Shown: positions 1-7,929, counted from the first letter of the stretch. The stretch is 21,404 nucleotides of DNA from Gemmatimonadota bacterium (GCA_020348925.1 CP070758.1:4309103-4330506), one strand, 5' to 3'. Notes: a model not told the origin generated them from the letters alone. Made by a program: numbers and translations.

Positions 1-42
1 ACGCCTGAGCAGGGCGAAAAGTACTAATTAACAACGAGATAA
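1..42 (+). rRNA. Possible 3' end of a 23S rRNA gene, truncated by the window edge
   Basis: The first 30 bases contain GTACTAAT preceded by CTGAGC, resembling the last conserved block of bacterial 23S rRNA (TTGAGC ... GTACTAATGAAC in Escherichia coli). The rest of the gene would lie left of the window, so the match is short and the true 3' end is not defined. No 5S rRNA can be recognised in the next 900 bases, which is unusual if this is a standard rRNA operon. It could also be chance similarity. Confidence 0.35.
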
Positions 43-241
43 AAGGAGTTTAGTTTTAGGGCTAATGACCCGCTTGATCAACAACCGCAGGGCTCAGGGA
101 TTTAGGCCAAGTCCAACACACTTTGGCAGATCATTGCTTAATAGAAAGTTAGGTCTATTGAAATCAAACTGTGCGTGAAGCGAAATGTTCGGCGTCGGAT
201 AACTCCTCTTCTTGAATTCTGTTAATTTTGGTTGAAATAGT
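43..241. other. Intergenic stretch with no gene seen
   Basis: No convincing reading frame, tRNA or 5S rRNA is visible. The sequence has only short inverted repeats, such as GGG and CCC around CTAATGA near 59-71. If the 23S end is real, this is its trailer or spacer. Confidence 0.4.
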
Positions 242-293
242 GATTTTTTAAGAAAAATCCAAAGTAATGGTTATCTTTGATAACCATTACTTT
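242..293. terminator. Two adjacent hairpins, the second a perfect 15-bp stem; terminator-like
   Basis: Hairpin 1 has arms 242-248 (GATTTTT) and 253-259 (AAAAATC) with loop TAAG. Hairpin 2 has arms 261-275 and 279-293, which are perfect reverse complements over 15 bp (AAAGTAATGGTTATC on the left) with a TTT loop. On the + strand the second stem runs straight into TTTTATT; on the - strand it is followed by GGATTTTT. It could end the upstream transcript (the putative rRNA) or act as a cruciform boundary of the dispersed repeat that begins inside it. The stems are AT-rich, which weakens a terminator call, but stem length and perfection make a chance origin unlikely. Confidence 0.5.
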
Positions 294-525
294 TATTACC
301 TTCATTCTTAATACTATATAGTATTCTGTTAGTTTCCTCAATATCTCCGACCTTCCCCTCTTCCGTTTCATAGCCCAAACCTGTGCGTGAGCAATTGTAT
401 CCTCGTGAGTCCATACGTATTCTACTAATCTCTATCCATCCTCGTAATCCTCAACCTTACAAGCGAACACTGTTAAAATTCAATCTTCAAAGTGTATTGT
501 AAAGTGTTGCTCCTGCCGAACGGTC
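275..525. repeat. Diverged dispersed intergenic repeat, copy 1
   Basis: This stretch is recognisably related to 11230-11455. Shared anchors in the same order are CTTTGATAACC at the left end, a block with TCC(T)GACCTTC...GTTTCAT(A/G)GCCCA in the middle, CAATTG, then TCAATCTTCAA and TG(C/T)TACTCCTG-like sequence followed by (A)CGGTC/ACAGTC at the right end. Copy 1 is longer through insertions between CAATTG and TCAATCTTCAA. Read on the - strand, both copies give peptide R-S-N-x-L-x-x-T-L-K-I-E and further on V-W-A-M-K, but both are interrupted by stops and frame changes. It looks like decayed coding sequence or a structured mobile repeat; the family is not recognised. Confidence 0.55.
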
Positions 526-786
526 CGGGGATCCAGATTGCCGAAGTGTCGTCTTTCCTGGGAAACGACCTTTTTCTTTTGGCGGGCGATGTTTGTTAAG
601 ATCGCTTATGATCGCCTCAGATATCTTTACCCCAGGTACATTATTCACGGGCCTCACAGTCTATCGTTCATATGGGACAGAGGCCATATGGAGTTGCACC
701 CTGAGATAGGAATCTCAGGACGAGCTCAAACCTTAAAAATCCCTTGAATTTAATTTTTAAAAAAACTGACGGTTTCATTTTCCCCC
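526..786. other. Intergenic stretch upstream of the efflux operon, no gene seen
   Basis: A 69-codon frame crosses this region from a TTG codon, but it has no ribosome binding site, no recognisable motif and a composition unlike the downstream genes, so it is not annotated. No other structure stands out until the promoter-like sequence at 787. Confidence 0.4.
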
Positions 787-815
787 TTGACAAGACCCTG
801 GAGGTGGTGTAGCTT
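787..815 (+). promoter_or_regulatory. Candidate sigma-70 type promoter of the RND efflux operon
   Basis: A perfect -35 hexamer TTGACA at 787-792 is followed by a 17-base spacer and a poor -10 hexamer TAGCTT at 810-815. It would give a leader of about 155 bases before the first gene at 978. The -35 and spacer are good and the -10 is weak, so this is tentative. No regulator gene lies next to the operon. Confidence 0.35.
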
Positions 816-977
816 CGGTAAACTTGTAACGAGAGTATGGGCTGAGGCGTTGATTCTTCGTGCCACTGTGTTCAGGTCTCTGAGGGTTTTTACGCGGTAA
901 TCAGCGAAACGCCTTGGCGAAATCCACGGAGGTATAGAAAACAACTTTTTGATCGCCAGAAAACGGAAAGAAGATTT

Positions 978-2120
978 ATGAAAAAGAAATACATTTACAG
1001 AATTATTGGGGTTCTCTTTCTGATCTTTTTGCTCTGGCGGATCGGTCTGCTCGTGTTTAAGGGCCAGGGAGGCCTGTCGCAGCGGTCCGGCCGGCCGCCG
1101 GTGGCGGTGGAGATCGACACCGTCCGTTATGAGCCCATCCAAGAGACGCGACAATTGACTGGCAGCATCTACCCTCTGTATCAATATATCGTCGCACCCA
1201 AGGTTTCGGGGAGAATTATGAGAATGTACAAGCGAATCGGAGATTGGGTAAAGCGTGATGAGATCGTCGCCGAGATTGATAATGCGGAATACGAACAAGC
1301 GGTCCTGGAAGCCGAGGCCAATTTAAAAATTTCCCGGGCGAATCTGACGGAGATCGAGATCCAGTTGGATCTGGCACAGCAGGAACTGGAGCGAGTTCAA
1401 TCGCTCCAGCAGAAAGGCATTGCCTCGCCCGCGGAGCTCGATGCGGCGACGACGAACGTTCAAGCCCTGCAATCACGCATACAATTGGCCCAGGCCCAAG
1501 TGGAGCAGCGTCAGGCGGCGCTGAACTCGGCGAACATACGTCTGAGCTACACCGTTCTCCGTGCCACCGAGCCGGGATTCGTCGGCGAGCGCTTCGTGGA
1601 TGAGGGGGGTCTGTTGGCACCCAATTCGGCCGTCGTATCCGTCCTCGGTATCGATACCGTCATTGTTCGTACCACGGTCATCGAACGAGTCTACGGACGC
1701 ATTCAAATGGATCAATCCGCTCACGTCAAGGTGGATGCCTTTCCGGGCAAAAGCTTTCGCGGCCACGTCTCGCGTCTCGCACCCATGCTTCAGGAGGCCT
1801 CGCGGGTGGCTCAAATGGAAGTCGTCGTCGCCAATGATTCGCTGTGGTTGAAACCGGGCATGTTCTGTCAAGTGAACGTGATCCTGGCCGAAAAAGAGTC
1901 CGCTCAAGTCGTTCCCAGCCAGGCCATCGTCAATCGGAACGGGGTGAATGGTGTTTTTGCGATCAAAAATGGAGAATCGACGGCTCATTTTATCCCGGTT
2001 CAGATGGGAATCATCACTCCGAACAGGACAGAGATCATCACGCCCACCATTGATGGCTTCATCGTAACTTTGGGACAGCATCTGTTGGAAGATGGCAGCG
2101 GTGTCATCTTGCCCCAGTAA
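978..2120 (+). CDS. RND efflux membrane-fusion (periplasmic adaptor) protein, HlyD/AcrA family
   Basis: A 380-residue adaptor linking an RND inner-membrane pump to an outer-membrane channel. The N-terminus is MKKKY followed by one hydrophobic segment (about residues 8-27), giving a single anchor or uncleaved signal. The first half of the barrel-sandwich/lipoyl domain is near residues 65-101 (RIGDWVKRDEIVAEID). Residues about 100-180 form a long Ala/Glu/Gln-rich alpha-helical hairpin. The second lipoyl half follows near 190-215 (LRATEPGFVGERFVDEG), then beta-barrel and membrane-proximal domains to the C-terminus (FRGHVSRLAP, LKPGMFCQVNV, VVPSQAIV). GGAAAG at 965-970 precedes the ATG by 7 bases. 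It is first in an operon with the pump and a TolC-like protein. The family assignment is secure; the exported substrate cannot be inferred. Confidence 0.93.
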   Translation: MKKKYIYRIIGVLFLIFLLWRIGLLVFKGQGGLSQRSGRPPVAVEIDTVRYEPIQETRQLTGSIYPLYQYIVAPKVSGRIMRMYKRIGDWVKRDEIVAEIDNAEYEQAVLEAEANLKISRANLTEIEIQLDLAQQELERVQSLQQKGIASPAELDAATTNVQALQSRIQLAQAQVEQRQAALNSANIRLSYTVLRATEPGFVGERFVDEGGLLAPNSAVVSVLGIDTVIVRTTVIERVYGRIQMDQSAHVKVDAFPGKSFRGHVSRLAPMLQEASRVAQMEVVVANDSLWLKPGMFCQVNVILAEKESAQVVPSQAIVNRNGVNGVFAIKNGESTAHFIPVQMGIITPNRTEIITPTIDGFIVTLGQHLLEDGSGVILPQ

Positions 2121-2201
2121 ACCTTATCATATGGCAATTTCTTAACAGGTGAATCATGTTTTTTATGATGTCCGTTTGGAAAATAGAACAGAGGTGTGTG
2201 G

Positions 2202-2309
2202 AGCTCGTCTCAAGAAGCCCCCAAGAGATTGGACTCTTCATTGGGCATTTTTCAATTCGAGGCTTCTCCCGATTTCTGCTGAATGCGCAACCCGGATTTG
2301 AGACAAGCT
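2202..2309 (+). other. Nested inverted repeats in the gap between adaptor and pump genes
   Basis: The 226-base gap (2121-2346) inside the operon contains nested complementary arms. The outer arms are AGCTCGTCTCAA (2202-2213) and TTGAGACAAGCT (2298-2309), 11 of 12 paired. The middle arms AGAAGCC (2213-2219) and GGCTTCT (2261-2267) are perfect. The inner arms AAGAG (2223-2227) and CTCTT (2234-2238) have a 6-base loop. The transcript could therefore fold into one extended structure of about 108 bases. Possible roles are an intra-operon processing site tuning pump against adaptor, or a small inverted-repeat (MITE/REP-like) insertion. A 64-codon frame across the gap has no family features and is not called. 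Confidence 0.35.
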
Positions 2310-2346
2310 TCACTACCCCGAAAGAAAATCAAGTAGGAGATGACAT

Positions 2347-5300
2347 ATGAGTATCGCCCGGGGACCTGTCCAGCGCCCCATCCTGACATCCATTCTTTTC
2401 CTCATCGTCATCATTCTCGGTGTGGTATCCCTGTCGCGCCTGTCCATCGATCTCATGCCCGAAATCACGTATCCCACCATTTCGGTGATTACGAACTACG
2501 GCAATGTGGGACCTCAGGAGATGGAGGAGTTGGTGACACGTCCCATCGAGGAAGCTCTGGCCGCTGTTCAGGGCGTGGAAGAGATTACGTCCACGTCCAC
2601 TGAGGGCAGAAGCATGATCCGGGTATCCTTCGATTGGGGTGAGGAACTCGATGTGGCGGCCAACGATATCCGCGATCGCATCGACCGGGTCCTGGGACGT
2701 TTGCCGGAGGATATCGAACGTCCGATGATTCGCAAATTCGATCTGTCGGCTTTCCCTATTCTCATCATGGGTGTCTCCAGCAACTTGGATCCCCTCATCC
2801 TGCGCCAGCTCGTGGAGGATCAGGTGAAATACCGTCTGGAACGCGTACCCGGTGTGGCTGCCGTGGACATCTGGGGTGGATTGATGCGTGAGATTCACGT
2901 CGATTTACAGGCGGCCCAGTTGAAGGCACTGGGTTTATCCCCGGATGCCATACTTTCGGCACTGCGAAATGAGAATCGAAATATTCCGGCAGGGCTCTAC
3001 GACAAGGGAAATCTCGAGGTTTTGATTCGAACCCAGGGTGAATTTCGCACACTGGATGAGATTGAAAACACGGTGGTAACCATGCGCCAGGGGACTCCCA
3101 TCCAGATCCGCGATGTGGCCACTGTGGCTGATTCGTGGGAAGAAGTGCGGCAGATCATTCGCATCGACGGTAAGCCCGGATTACGAATTTCGATCAACAA
3201 GCAGTCGGGAATGAATACGGTGAAAGTTGCCGAGGCCGTTCAGATCGAAATTCAACGCATCAACCGCGATTTACCCCAGATTCAACTCATCCCTCTCATC
3301 GATACGTCCAAATATATCCGGCAATCCATCAACAACGTGGGCAATGCCACGATTTTAGGTGGCATCTTGGCCATCATTATTCTCTTTCTCTTTTTGCGCA
3401 ACATATCCAGCACGGCCATCATCGCCACGGCCATTCCCATCTCCGTGATTGCGACGTTTGCCCTGATGTATTTCAACGGATTTACGCTGAATATTATGAC
3501 CTTTGGCGGGTTGGCTCTGGGGATCGGTATGTTGGTGGACAGCGCCATCGTCGTCCTTGAAAATATTTATCGCCACCGGGAGGGGGGAAGCTCGCCCAAG
3601 CAGAGTGCTCTGGACGGAACGACCGAAGTGTGGTCCGCCATCCTGGCCAGTATCCTCACTACGATTGTCGTTTTTCTGCCCGTCGTGTTCATTCGAGGCA
3701 TGTCCGGCATCATGTTCCAACAGATGGCCTATGTGGTCAGTTTCTCACTGCTGTGTTCCCTCATCGTGGCCCTGACCTTGATACCCATGCTTTCGTCACG
3801 GTTTTTACGTTACCGACCAAAGGATGAAGTGCCTGGCGGCGGCTGGCTGCAAAAGACGTACGCGATGAGCGAAGGCACCTTTCGGCGCATCGAGGAGCGA
3901 TATCGAAACGTTCTTGGGTGGGCGCTCGGTCATCGAAAAACCGTCGTAGCGGTAACGGCGATCCTGTTTGTCGTTTCTTTGGTCTTGGTTCGATTCATCG
4001 GTGTGGAGCTCATGCCCGCAGCCGATGAGGGGGAGGTTCGGGTCGATCTGGAGATGGCTGTGGGGAGCAGACTGGAAATCATAGATGAAGCCACGCGAAC
4101 GGTGGAGCGTGTTGTTCAGCACAACGTGCCGGAGATGGAGTCCATGCTCTCCAGAGTTGGAGGGGGCGGCTGGCGTTCCAGTGGTGGTCATACGGCCCAA
4201 GTCCGGGTCGCCCTCGTGCCGAAGAAAGAGCGCAGCCGCAGCAGCGAAGAGATTGCCAACGATCTCCGAAGAAAATTGGGGGGCATTCCCGGGCTGACGG
4301 TCAGAACCCGGGCCGGGCAGGGATTGTTCTTACTGCGAATGGGATCGTCGACGACGGACAACGTCAGTGTCGAAATCCGCGGCTACGATTTAAAGACCGC
4401 CCACGAGCTGGCCCTGAGGGTGAATGATGTGATTCAGCATGTTTCGGGAATCACCGATACGAGAATCAGCCGCGAAGAGGGCAGCCCGGAACAGGTCATT
4501 CGTATTGACCGGCAAAAAGCGGCCGACCTCGGGCTGACGGTCTCCCGGATCGGGGATGCTCTGGAAACGGCCATCGGCGGGACACAAGCCTCCTATTTTC
4601 GTGAGGGCGGTAAGCAGTATCGAATTCTGGTCAGGTTGAGTGAACAGGACCGCCGTGATTTAGAGGATCTGCTCGATCTGATCGTCATCAACAACAGAGG
4701 TGAGCCGGTCATCTTACGAAATGTGGTAGCAGCTCTGCCGCAGGAGGGGCCGGTCCGTCTCGAACGCAAGGATCAGGAACGGATTATTACCATTAACGCC
4801 AATTTTACAGGTCGCGACATGGGCTCGGTCATTTCCGATATACGGGATCGATTGCGCTCTGTCCCTGTGCCCAAGGATTTCGCCATACTCTTTGGCGGCG
4901 ATTACGAGGAGCAGCAGAAAGCTTTTCGGGAATTGCTCTTCGGTTTCATTTTGGCCATCCTGCTCGTCTATCTCGTCATGGCGGGGCAGTTTGAGTCCTT
5001 CCGGGATCCCTTTGTCGTTCTTTTTTCAATCCCCATGGCCATCATCGGCATTGTGGTCACCATGATTTTGACCGGTACGATTTTCAGCATGCAGGCCTTC
5101 ATCGGCTGCATCATGCTGGCCGGGATCGTTGTGAACAACGCCATTCTCCTGGTCGATTATACCAATCAACTGCGTCGCAAAGCAGGGATGAATCTCATGG
5201 ATGCTGTTCGATTGGGAGGAACAAGGCGTTTGCGTCCGATCCTGATGACGACAATGACCACGGTCCTGGGACTGCTGCCGCTCTCTCTCGGTCTGGGCGA

Positions 5301-5442
5301 AGGCGGCGAAACACAGGCTCCACTGGCCCGCGTCGTTATCGGGGGCCTGATCAGCTCGACGCTGATCACTCTGGTGCTGGTACCCGTGATGTACAGCATT
5401 TTCGAACAGCGATTGAAGCTCAGCAATAGATCTGTCGTATGA
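2347..5442 (+). CDS. RND-family efflux transporter, inner-membrane pump (AcrB/CzcA-like permease)
   Basis: A 1031-residue protein of normal length for an RND pump. The first transmembrane helix is near residues 12-32, followed by periplasmic porter and docking loops with R-P-I-E-E-A-L and PGVAAVDIWGG motifs. A block of transmembrane helices spans about 330-490. The second half repeats the plan (TM near 530, periplasmic loop, TM block about 865-1020). The TM4 proton-relay motif is GMLVDSAIVVLENI near residue 394: the first Asp of the AcrB Asp-Asp pair is kept and the second is Ser. The TM10 motif is GIVVNNAILLVDY near 929, with Asn where AcrB has its relay Lys. This pattern is common in the broad non-AcrB permease group, so a functional pump is still expected. 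AGGAG (2335-2339) sits 7 bases before ATG. The last codons overlap the next gene by ATGA. Substrate unknown. Confidence 0.95.
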   Translation: MSIARGPVQRPILTSILFLIVIILGVVSLSRLSIDLMPEITYPTISVITNYGNVGPQEMEELVTRPIEEALAAVQGVEEITSTSTEGRSMIRVSFDWGEELDVAANDIRDRIDRVLGRLPEDIERPMIRKFDLSAFPILIMGVSSNLDPLILRQLVEDQVKYRLERVPGVAAVDIWGGLMREIHVDLQAAQLKALGLSPDAILSALRNENRNIPAGLYDKGNLEVLIRTQGEFRTLDEIENTVVTMRQGTPIQIRDVATVADSWEEVRQIIRIDGKPGLRISINKQSGMNTVKVAEAVQIEIQRINRDLPQIQLIPLIDTSKYIRQSINNVGNATILGGILAIIILFLFLRNISSTAIIATAIPISVIATFALMYFNGFTLNIMTFGGLALGIGMLVDSAIVVLENIYRHREGGSSPKQSALDGTTEVWSAILASILTTIVVFLPVVFIRGMSGIMFQQMAYVVSFSLLCSLIVALTLIPMLSSRFLRYRPKDEVPGGGWLQKTYAMSEGTFRRIEERYRNVLGWALGHRKTVVAVTAILFVVSLVLVRFIGVELMPAADEGEVRVDLEMAVGSRLEIIDEATRTVERVVQHNVPEMESMLSRVGGGGWRSSGGHTAQVRVALVPKKERSRSSEEIANDLRRKLGGIPGLTVRTRAGQGLFLLRMGSSTTDNVSVEIRGYDLKTAHELALRVNDVIQHVSGITDTRISREEGSPEQVIRIDRQKAADLGLTVSRIGDALETAIGGTQASYFREGGKQYRILVRLSEQDRRDLEDLLDLIVINNRGEPVILRNVVAALPQEGPVRLERKDQERIITINANFTGRDMGSVISDIRDRLRSVPVPKDFAILFGGDYEEQQKAFRELLFGFILAILLVYLVMAGQFESFRDPFVVLFSIPMAIIGIVVTMILTGTIFSMQAFIGCIMLAGIVVNNAILLVDYTNQLRRKAGMNLMDAVRLGGTRRLRPILMTTMTTVLGLLPLSLGLGEGGETQAPLARVVIGGLISSTLITLVLVPVMYSIFEQRLKLSNRSVV

Positions 5443-6956
5443 TGAACAGGGAGTCTATGAAACGAGTTCTCCTCTTTTTCGCTTTCGCAGTCCAAGCGCT
5501 TTGGCCTGTAACAAGTGAGACTGAAAATCAAGGCTTGACCCCAACGGATACACTGGCATTGCGATTACAGGAATCCGTCTTGATTGCCTTAGAAAACAAT
5601 CCGACAGTGACCATTCAGCGCCTCAACCCTGAAATCGCCGAAACTTACTCCCGGGAGGAGAGGGCCGACTTCGATCCCGACCTCTCTCTGTCCGCCAGTC
5701 GAAGCGAGACGAAACAGCAGCGTTTTTTGGGTTCACGTCCTGATCCCTTTGAAATGACGACAGAGCGCCTGCAATATGACCTCAGCGTGACTGAAAAGCT
5801 GCCCACAGGCACTGAGATTACTGCCGAAGCTTCGATCAGTGGCTCCATCTCCAGCATTTATACGGACCAATATACGGGAACAATCGGCCTGAGCGTCACC
5901 CAGTCGTTGTTGAGAGGATTCGGGATCGGTAATAATCTGGCAAACCTGCGCAGGGCCAAGATCGATGTCGACATCTCTCTTCTCGAACTCGAAGCCGTGG
6001 CCGAGCAGGTCGTTGCCGATGTGGAAAGAGCCTACTGGGATCTCTTTCTGGCTGAAGATGAGATGCACATTCAGCACAGGTCCCTGGAACTGGCGGAAAA
6101 GCAGTTGAGCGAATCCAGGGAGCGGGTGGCCGTGGGACGATTACCCGAACTTGAATTGGCCGCTGTTCACGCCGAAGTCGCCACGCGCCGAGAAGCCATG
6201 ATCGATGCCCAAAGCCGCTATGAACAGGCCCGCCTGCACTTTCTTTTTTTATTGAACCTGCCGCAAGAGCGCAACTGGGACATCATCCCCCTTCCCCTGG
6301 ATCGGCCCTTTGTTCCCGTCGATACGTTGGATACGATTCAGAATCATGAGCACTTAGGGTTGAAGTATCGTGCTGATCTGCAGCAGGCGCAGTTGAACCT
6401 CAGGAGGAACGAACTGGACATCGCTCAAACCCGTAACGGCTTGTTGCCGCGATTGGATGTCTTTATCACGCTGGGACGAACAACCTACGCCCAGTCCTTT
6501 GGCGAGAGTCTGCCGGATGTGAAGAGCCCCTTTTACGATATATCCGCCGGCGTCAATTTCGAGTTTCCGCTGCCGAACCGTCAGGCCAGAGCGCACCATG
6601 CGCGCGCCCAATACACGCAGGACCAGCTTGAATTGGCCCTGTCGAATATGGAGCAACTGGTGCGGTGGGATGTCCGTTCGGCTTACATCGAAGTGTTGCG
6701 ATCCCGCCAACAGATCGAAGCGACCCTGGTCGCCCGCGATCTGCAGGAGAAAAAGCTGCTGGCCGAGCAGGAGAAGTTTCGGGTGGGAAAATCGACAAAT
6801 TTTCTCGTCCTGCAGGCCCAGCGCGATTTCGTCGCCAGCCAGCTCGACGAAGCCCGGGCCAAGGTCGCCTATCTCGACGCTCTCGTCGATCTCTATGTGC
6901 AGGAGGGCACGCTCTTAGAACGCCGCGGGATTGAATCGTTTGTTAGCGGTCAATGA
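5439..6956 (+). CDS. TolC-family outer-membrane efflux channel protein
   Basis: A 505-residue protein with an N-terminal signal peptide (MKRVLLFFAFAVQALWP) and two outer-membrane efflux repeats. Each repeat has a helical coiled segment rich in Ala/Glu/Arg and a short strand region. The first repeat is near residues 40-265 (SLSASRSETKQ, VTQSLLRGFGIGNNLANLRRAKID). The second is near 300-490 (YRADLQQAQLNLRRNELDIAQTRN, LLPRLDVF, FRVGKSTNFLVLQAQRDFVASQ). It should form the trimeric exit duct for the upstream pump. The start at 5439 gives the classic ATGA overlap with the pump stop, implying translational coupling. An in-frame ATG at 5457 follows AGGGAG at a 3-base spacing and would give 499 residues with a cleaner signal peptide; either is possible. 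Confidence 0.92.
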   Translation: MMNRESMKRVLLFFAFAVQALWPVTSETENQGLTPTDTLALRLQESVLIALENNPTVTIQRLNPEIAETYSREERADFDPDLSLSASRSETKQQRFLGSRPDPFEMTTERLQYDLSVTEKLPTGTEITAEASISGSISSIYTDQYTGTIGLSVTQSLLRGFGIGNNLANLRRAKIDVDISLLELEAVAEQVVADVERAYWDLFLAEDEMHIQHRSLELAEKQLSESRERVAVGRLPELELAAVHAEVATRREAMIDAQSRYEQARLHFLFLLNLPQERNWDIIPLPLDRPFVPVDTLDTIQNHEHLGLKYRADLQQAQLNLRRNELDIAQTRNGLLPRLDVFITLGRTTYAQSFGESLPDVKSPFYDISAGVNFEFPLPNRQARAHHARAQYTQDQLELALSNMEQLVRWDVRSAYIEVLRSRQQIEATLVARDLQEKKLLAEQEKFRVGKSTNFLVLQAQRDFVASQLDEARAKVAYLDALVDLYVQEGTLLERRGIESFVSGQ

Positions 6957-7683
6957 GAAGGACCTTCGACCTTTCATCCCACCATATGATTGCCTCGGGT
7001 ATCTTACCTGAGGGACATAATCCATGAATTTCATAACCCATGAATTCGAGAGACTCCGATGAAACGTTACCGAGCACACCTTGATGAGATCACCTTCTAC
7101 TCCTCGACTTGTACGATTGTCAGGCTTCCCGTATTTCAAGAGCCAGTCCGAAGGGAATTTGTAGAGATTGGAAGTATAGCAGTGTTGGGAATTGGCTTTT
7201 TGACGACCAATAGAGATAAACAAACTGAACGGTATTATTTCATATGAGATGGAGATCCATTAGAAGGAATTCTTAAGAGATTTTTGCCTTTCAAATTATC
7301 CGCTATCCACATCAAAACATCTATGAAAATCTGTTTTTCTGATTCCCGATCTCCATATTAATATCAAAACTCATATTTAAGGACTGACCCGACTCCTTAT
7401 GTCAGAGAAGAGCACTATATATTGGGGGAGATCGATACATAGTATTGGCTTGAGAAAGGTGCGGAATAACAGAGATAACCTACAATTTTACTCCATTAAA
7501 TACAGTCTATGTTTTTGTCAAAGTGATAGAATTCGACTATAAATAATCCCTCCATTTTGAACCCTAAAATAAATTTCCCCATCTCAATAGATTTTCCTCT
7601 TGTTTTCAATCAAGAAACTGACTAACTTAAAATAGACCTGTCCAAAGCTGGATTCCTCTCAAAAGGAAGTTTGAAAGCATGTT
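6957..7683. other. AT-rich intergenic stretch, no supported gene
   Basis: About 730 bases between the efflux operon and the kinase stub hold no frame I can support. A 62-codon + frame (7059-7247) and a 102-codon - frame (6915-7223) overlap each other; neither has a convincing ribosome binding site or family motif. From about 7250 the sequence is strongly AT-rich with stops in all frames. A direct repeat CCATGAATT occurs twice within 7020-7045. The region may be gene debris, given the kinase fragment at its right end. Confidence 0.4.
6993..7013 (+). terminator. Hairpin downstream of the efflux operon, possible transcript end
   Basis: CCTCGGGTA (6993-7001) pairs with TACCTGAGG (7005-7013) over 9 positions including one G-T wobble, with a TCT loop, 37 bases after the TolC-like stop codon. 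There is no U-tract after it, so intrinsic termination is doubtful. It may instead protect the 3' end of the operon mRNA. Confidence 0.3.
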
Positions 7684-7758
7684 ATGGTCGGTGAAACCAT
7701 ATCTCATTATAAAATTCTCGAGAAACTCGGCATAGGTGGCATGGTATCATTTTTTTAA
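7684..7758 (+). pseudogene. N-terminal stub of a Ser/Thr protein kinase (Pkn/Hanks type)
   Basis: Translation from ATG 7684 gives MVGETISHYKILEKLGIGGM followed by V-S-F-F and a stop. This closely matches the start of bacterial Hanks-type kinases, whose N-terminus typically reads I-S-H-Y-K-I-L-E-K-L-G-E-G-G-M-G-V-V-Y-K, up to the glycine-rich ATP loop. Here the loop Glu is Ile, the loop breaks off after GGM, and a run of seven T (7750-7756) leads into TAA. No Val-Ala-x-Lys, His-Arg-Asp or Asp-Phe-Gly motif is found in the 170 bases that follow. A purine-rich AAAAGGAAG lies about 13 bases upstream. It is a remnant, probably left by deletion of a kinase gene. Confidence 0.6.
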
Positions 7759-7929
7759 CTGAGGTTTATCATGATCACGCAAAGGTTAGTTTGTCCTCAA
7801 AAGCGATTGAGAGCTCCACCAAATCTTCACAAGAAATTCACAGAATCTTCATTTTCCTAACCGTGGGTGACATATATTTGTCTTTGAGAAAACTAAAGAT
7901 TGGAATCACAATTAAGAGGAGGTGTAAAA
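7759..7929. other. Leader region of the NosD-like gene
   Basis: No gene is seen. A frame continuing out of phase with the kinase stub (from about 7757) stays open for over 50 codons but shows no kinase motif. The end of the region supplies the ribosome binding site AGGAGG at 7917-7922, spaced 7 bases from the ATG at 7930. I could not pick a convincing promoter; TATATT near 7873 is a possible -10 without a good -35. Confidence 0.4.

Noticed and set aside
43-500. A 5S rRNA or tRNA gene after the putative 23S end
   Set aside because: No 5S core or tRNA cloverleaf elements (such as GTTCRA with acceptor pairing) could be found.
750-1298. 182-codon frame on the - strand
   Set aside because: It runs antisense into the clear adaptor gene and has no family motif.
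2156-2350. 64-codon + frame between adaptor and pump genes, with an AGGTGA just upstream
   Set aside because: No recognisable motif; the sequence is better explained by the nested inverted repeats it contains, and it overlaps the pump start.
7005-7015. TACCTGAGGGA, also found at 12046-12062, as a possible shared intergenic motif
   Set aside because: Only about 14 bases match with no extension on either side, well within chance for this length.
7059-7247. 62-codon + frame with a faint look of the start of a REP-associated transposase (P-V-F-Q-E-P-V-R-R-E-F-V)
   Set aside because: The similarity is short and lacks the His-x-His motif of that family; an overlapping - strand frame is equally open, so neither is called.
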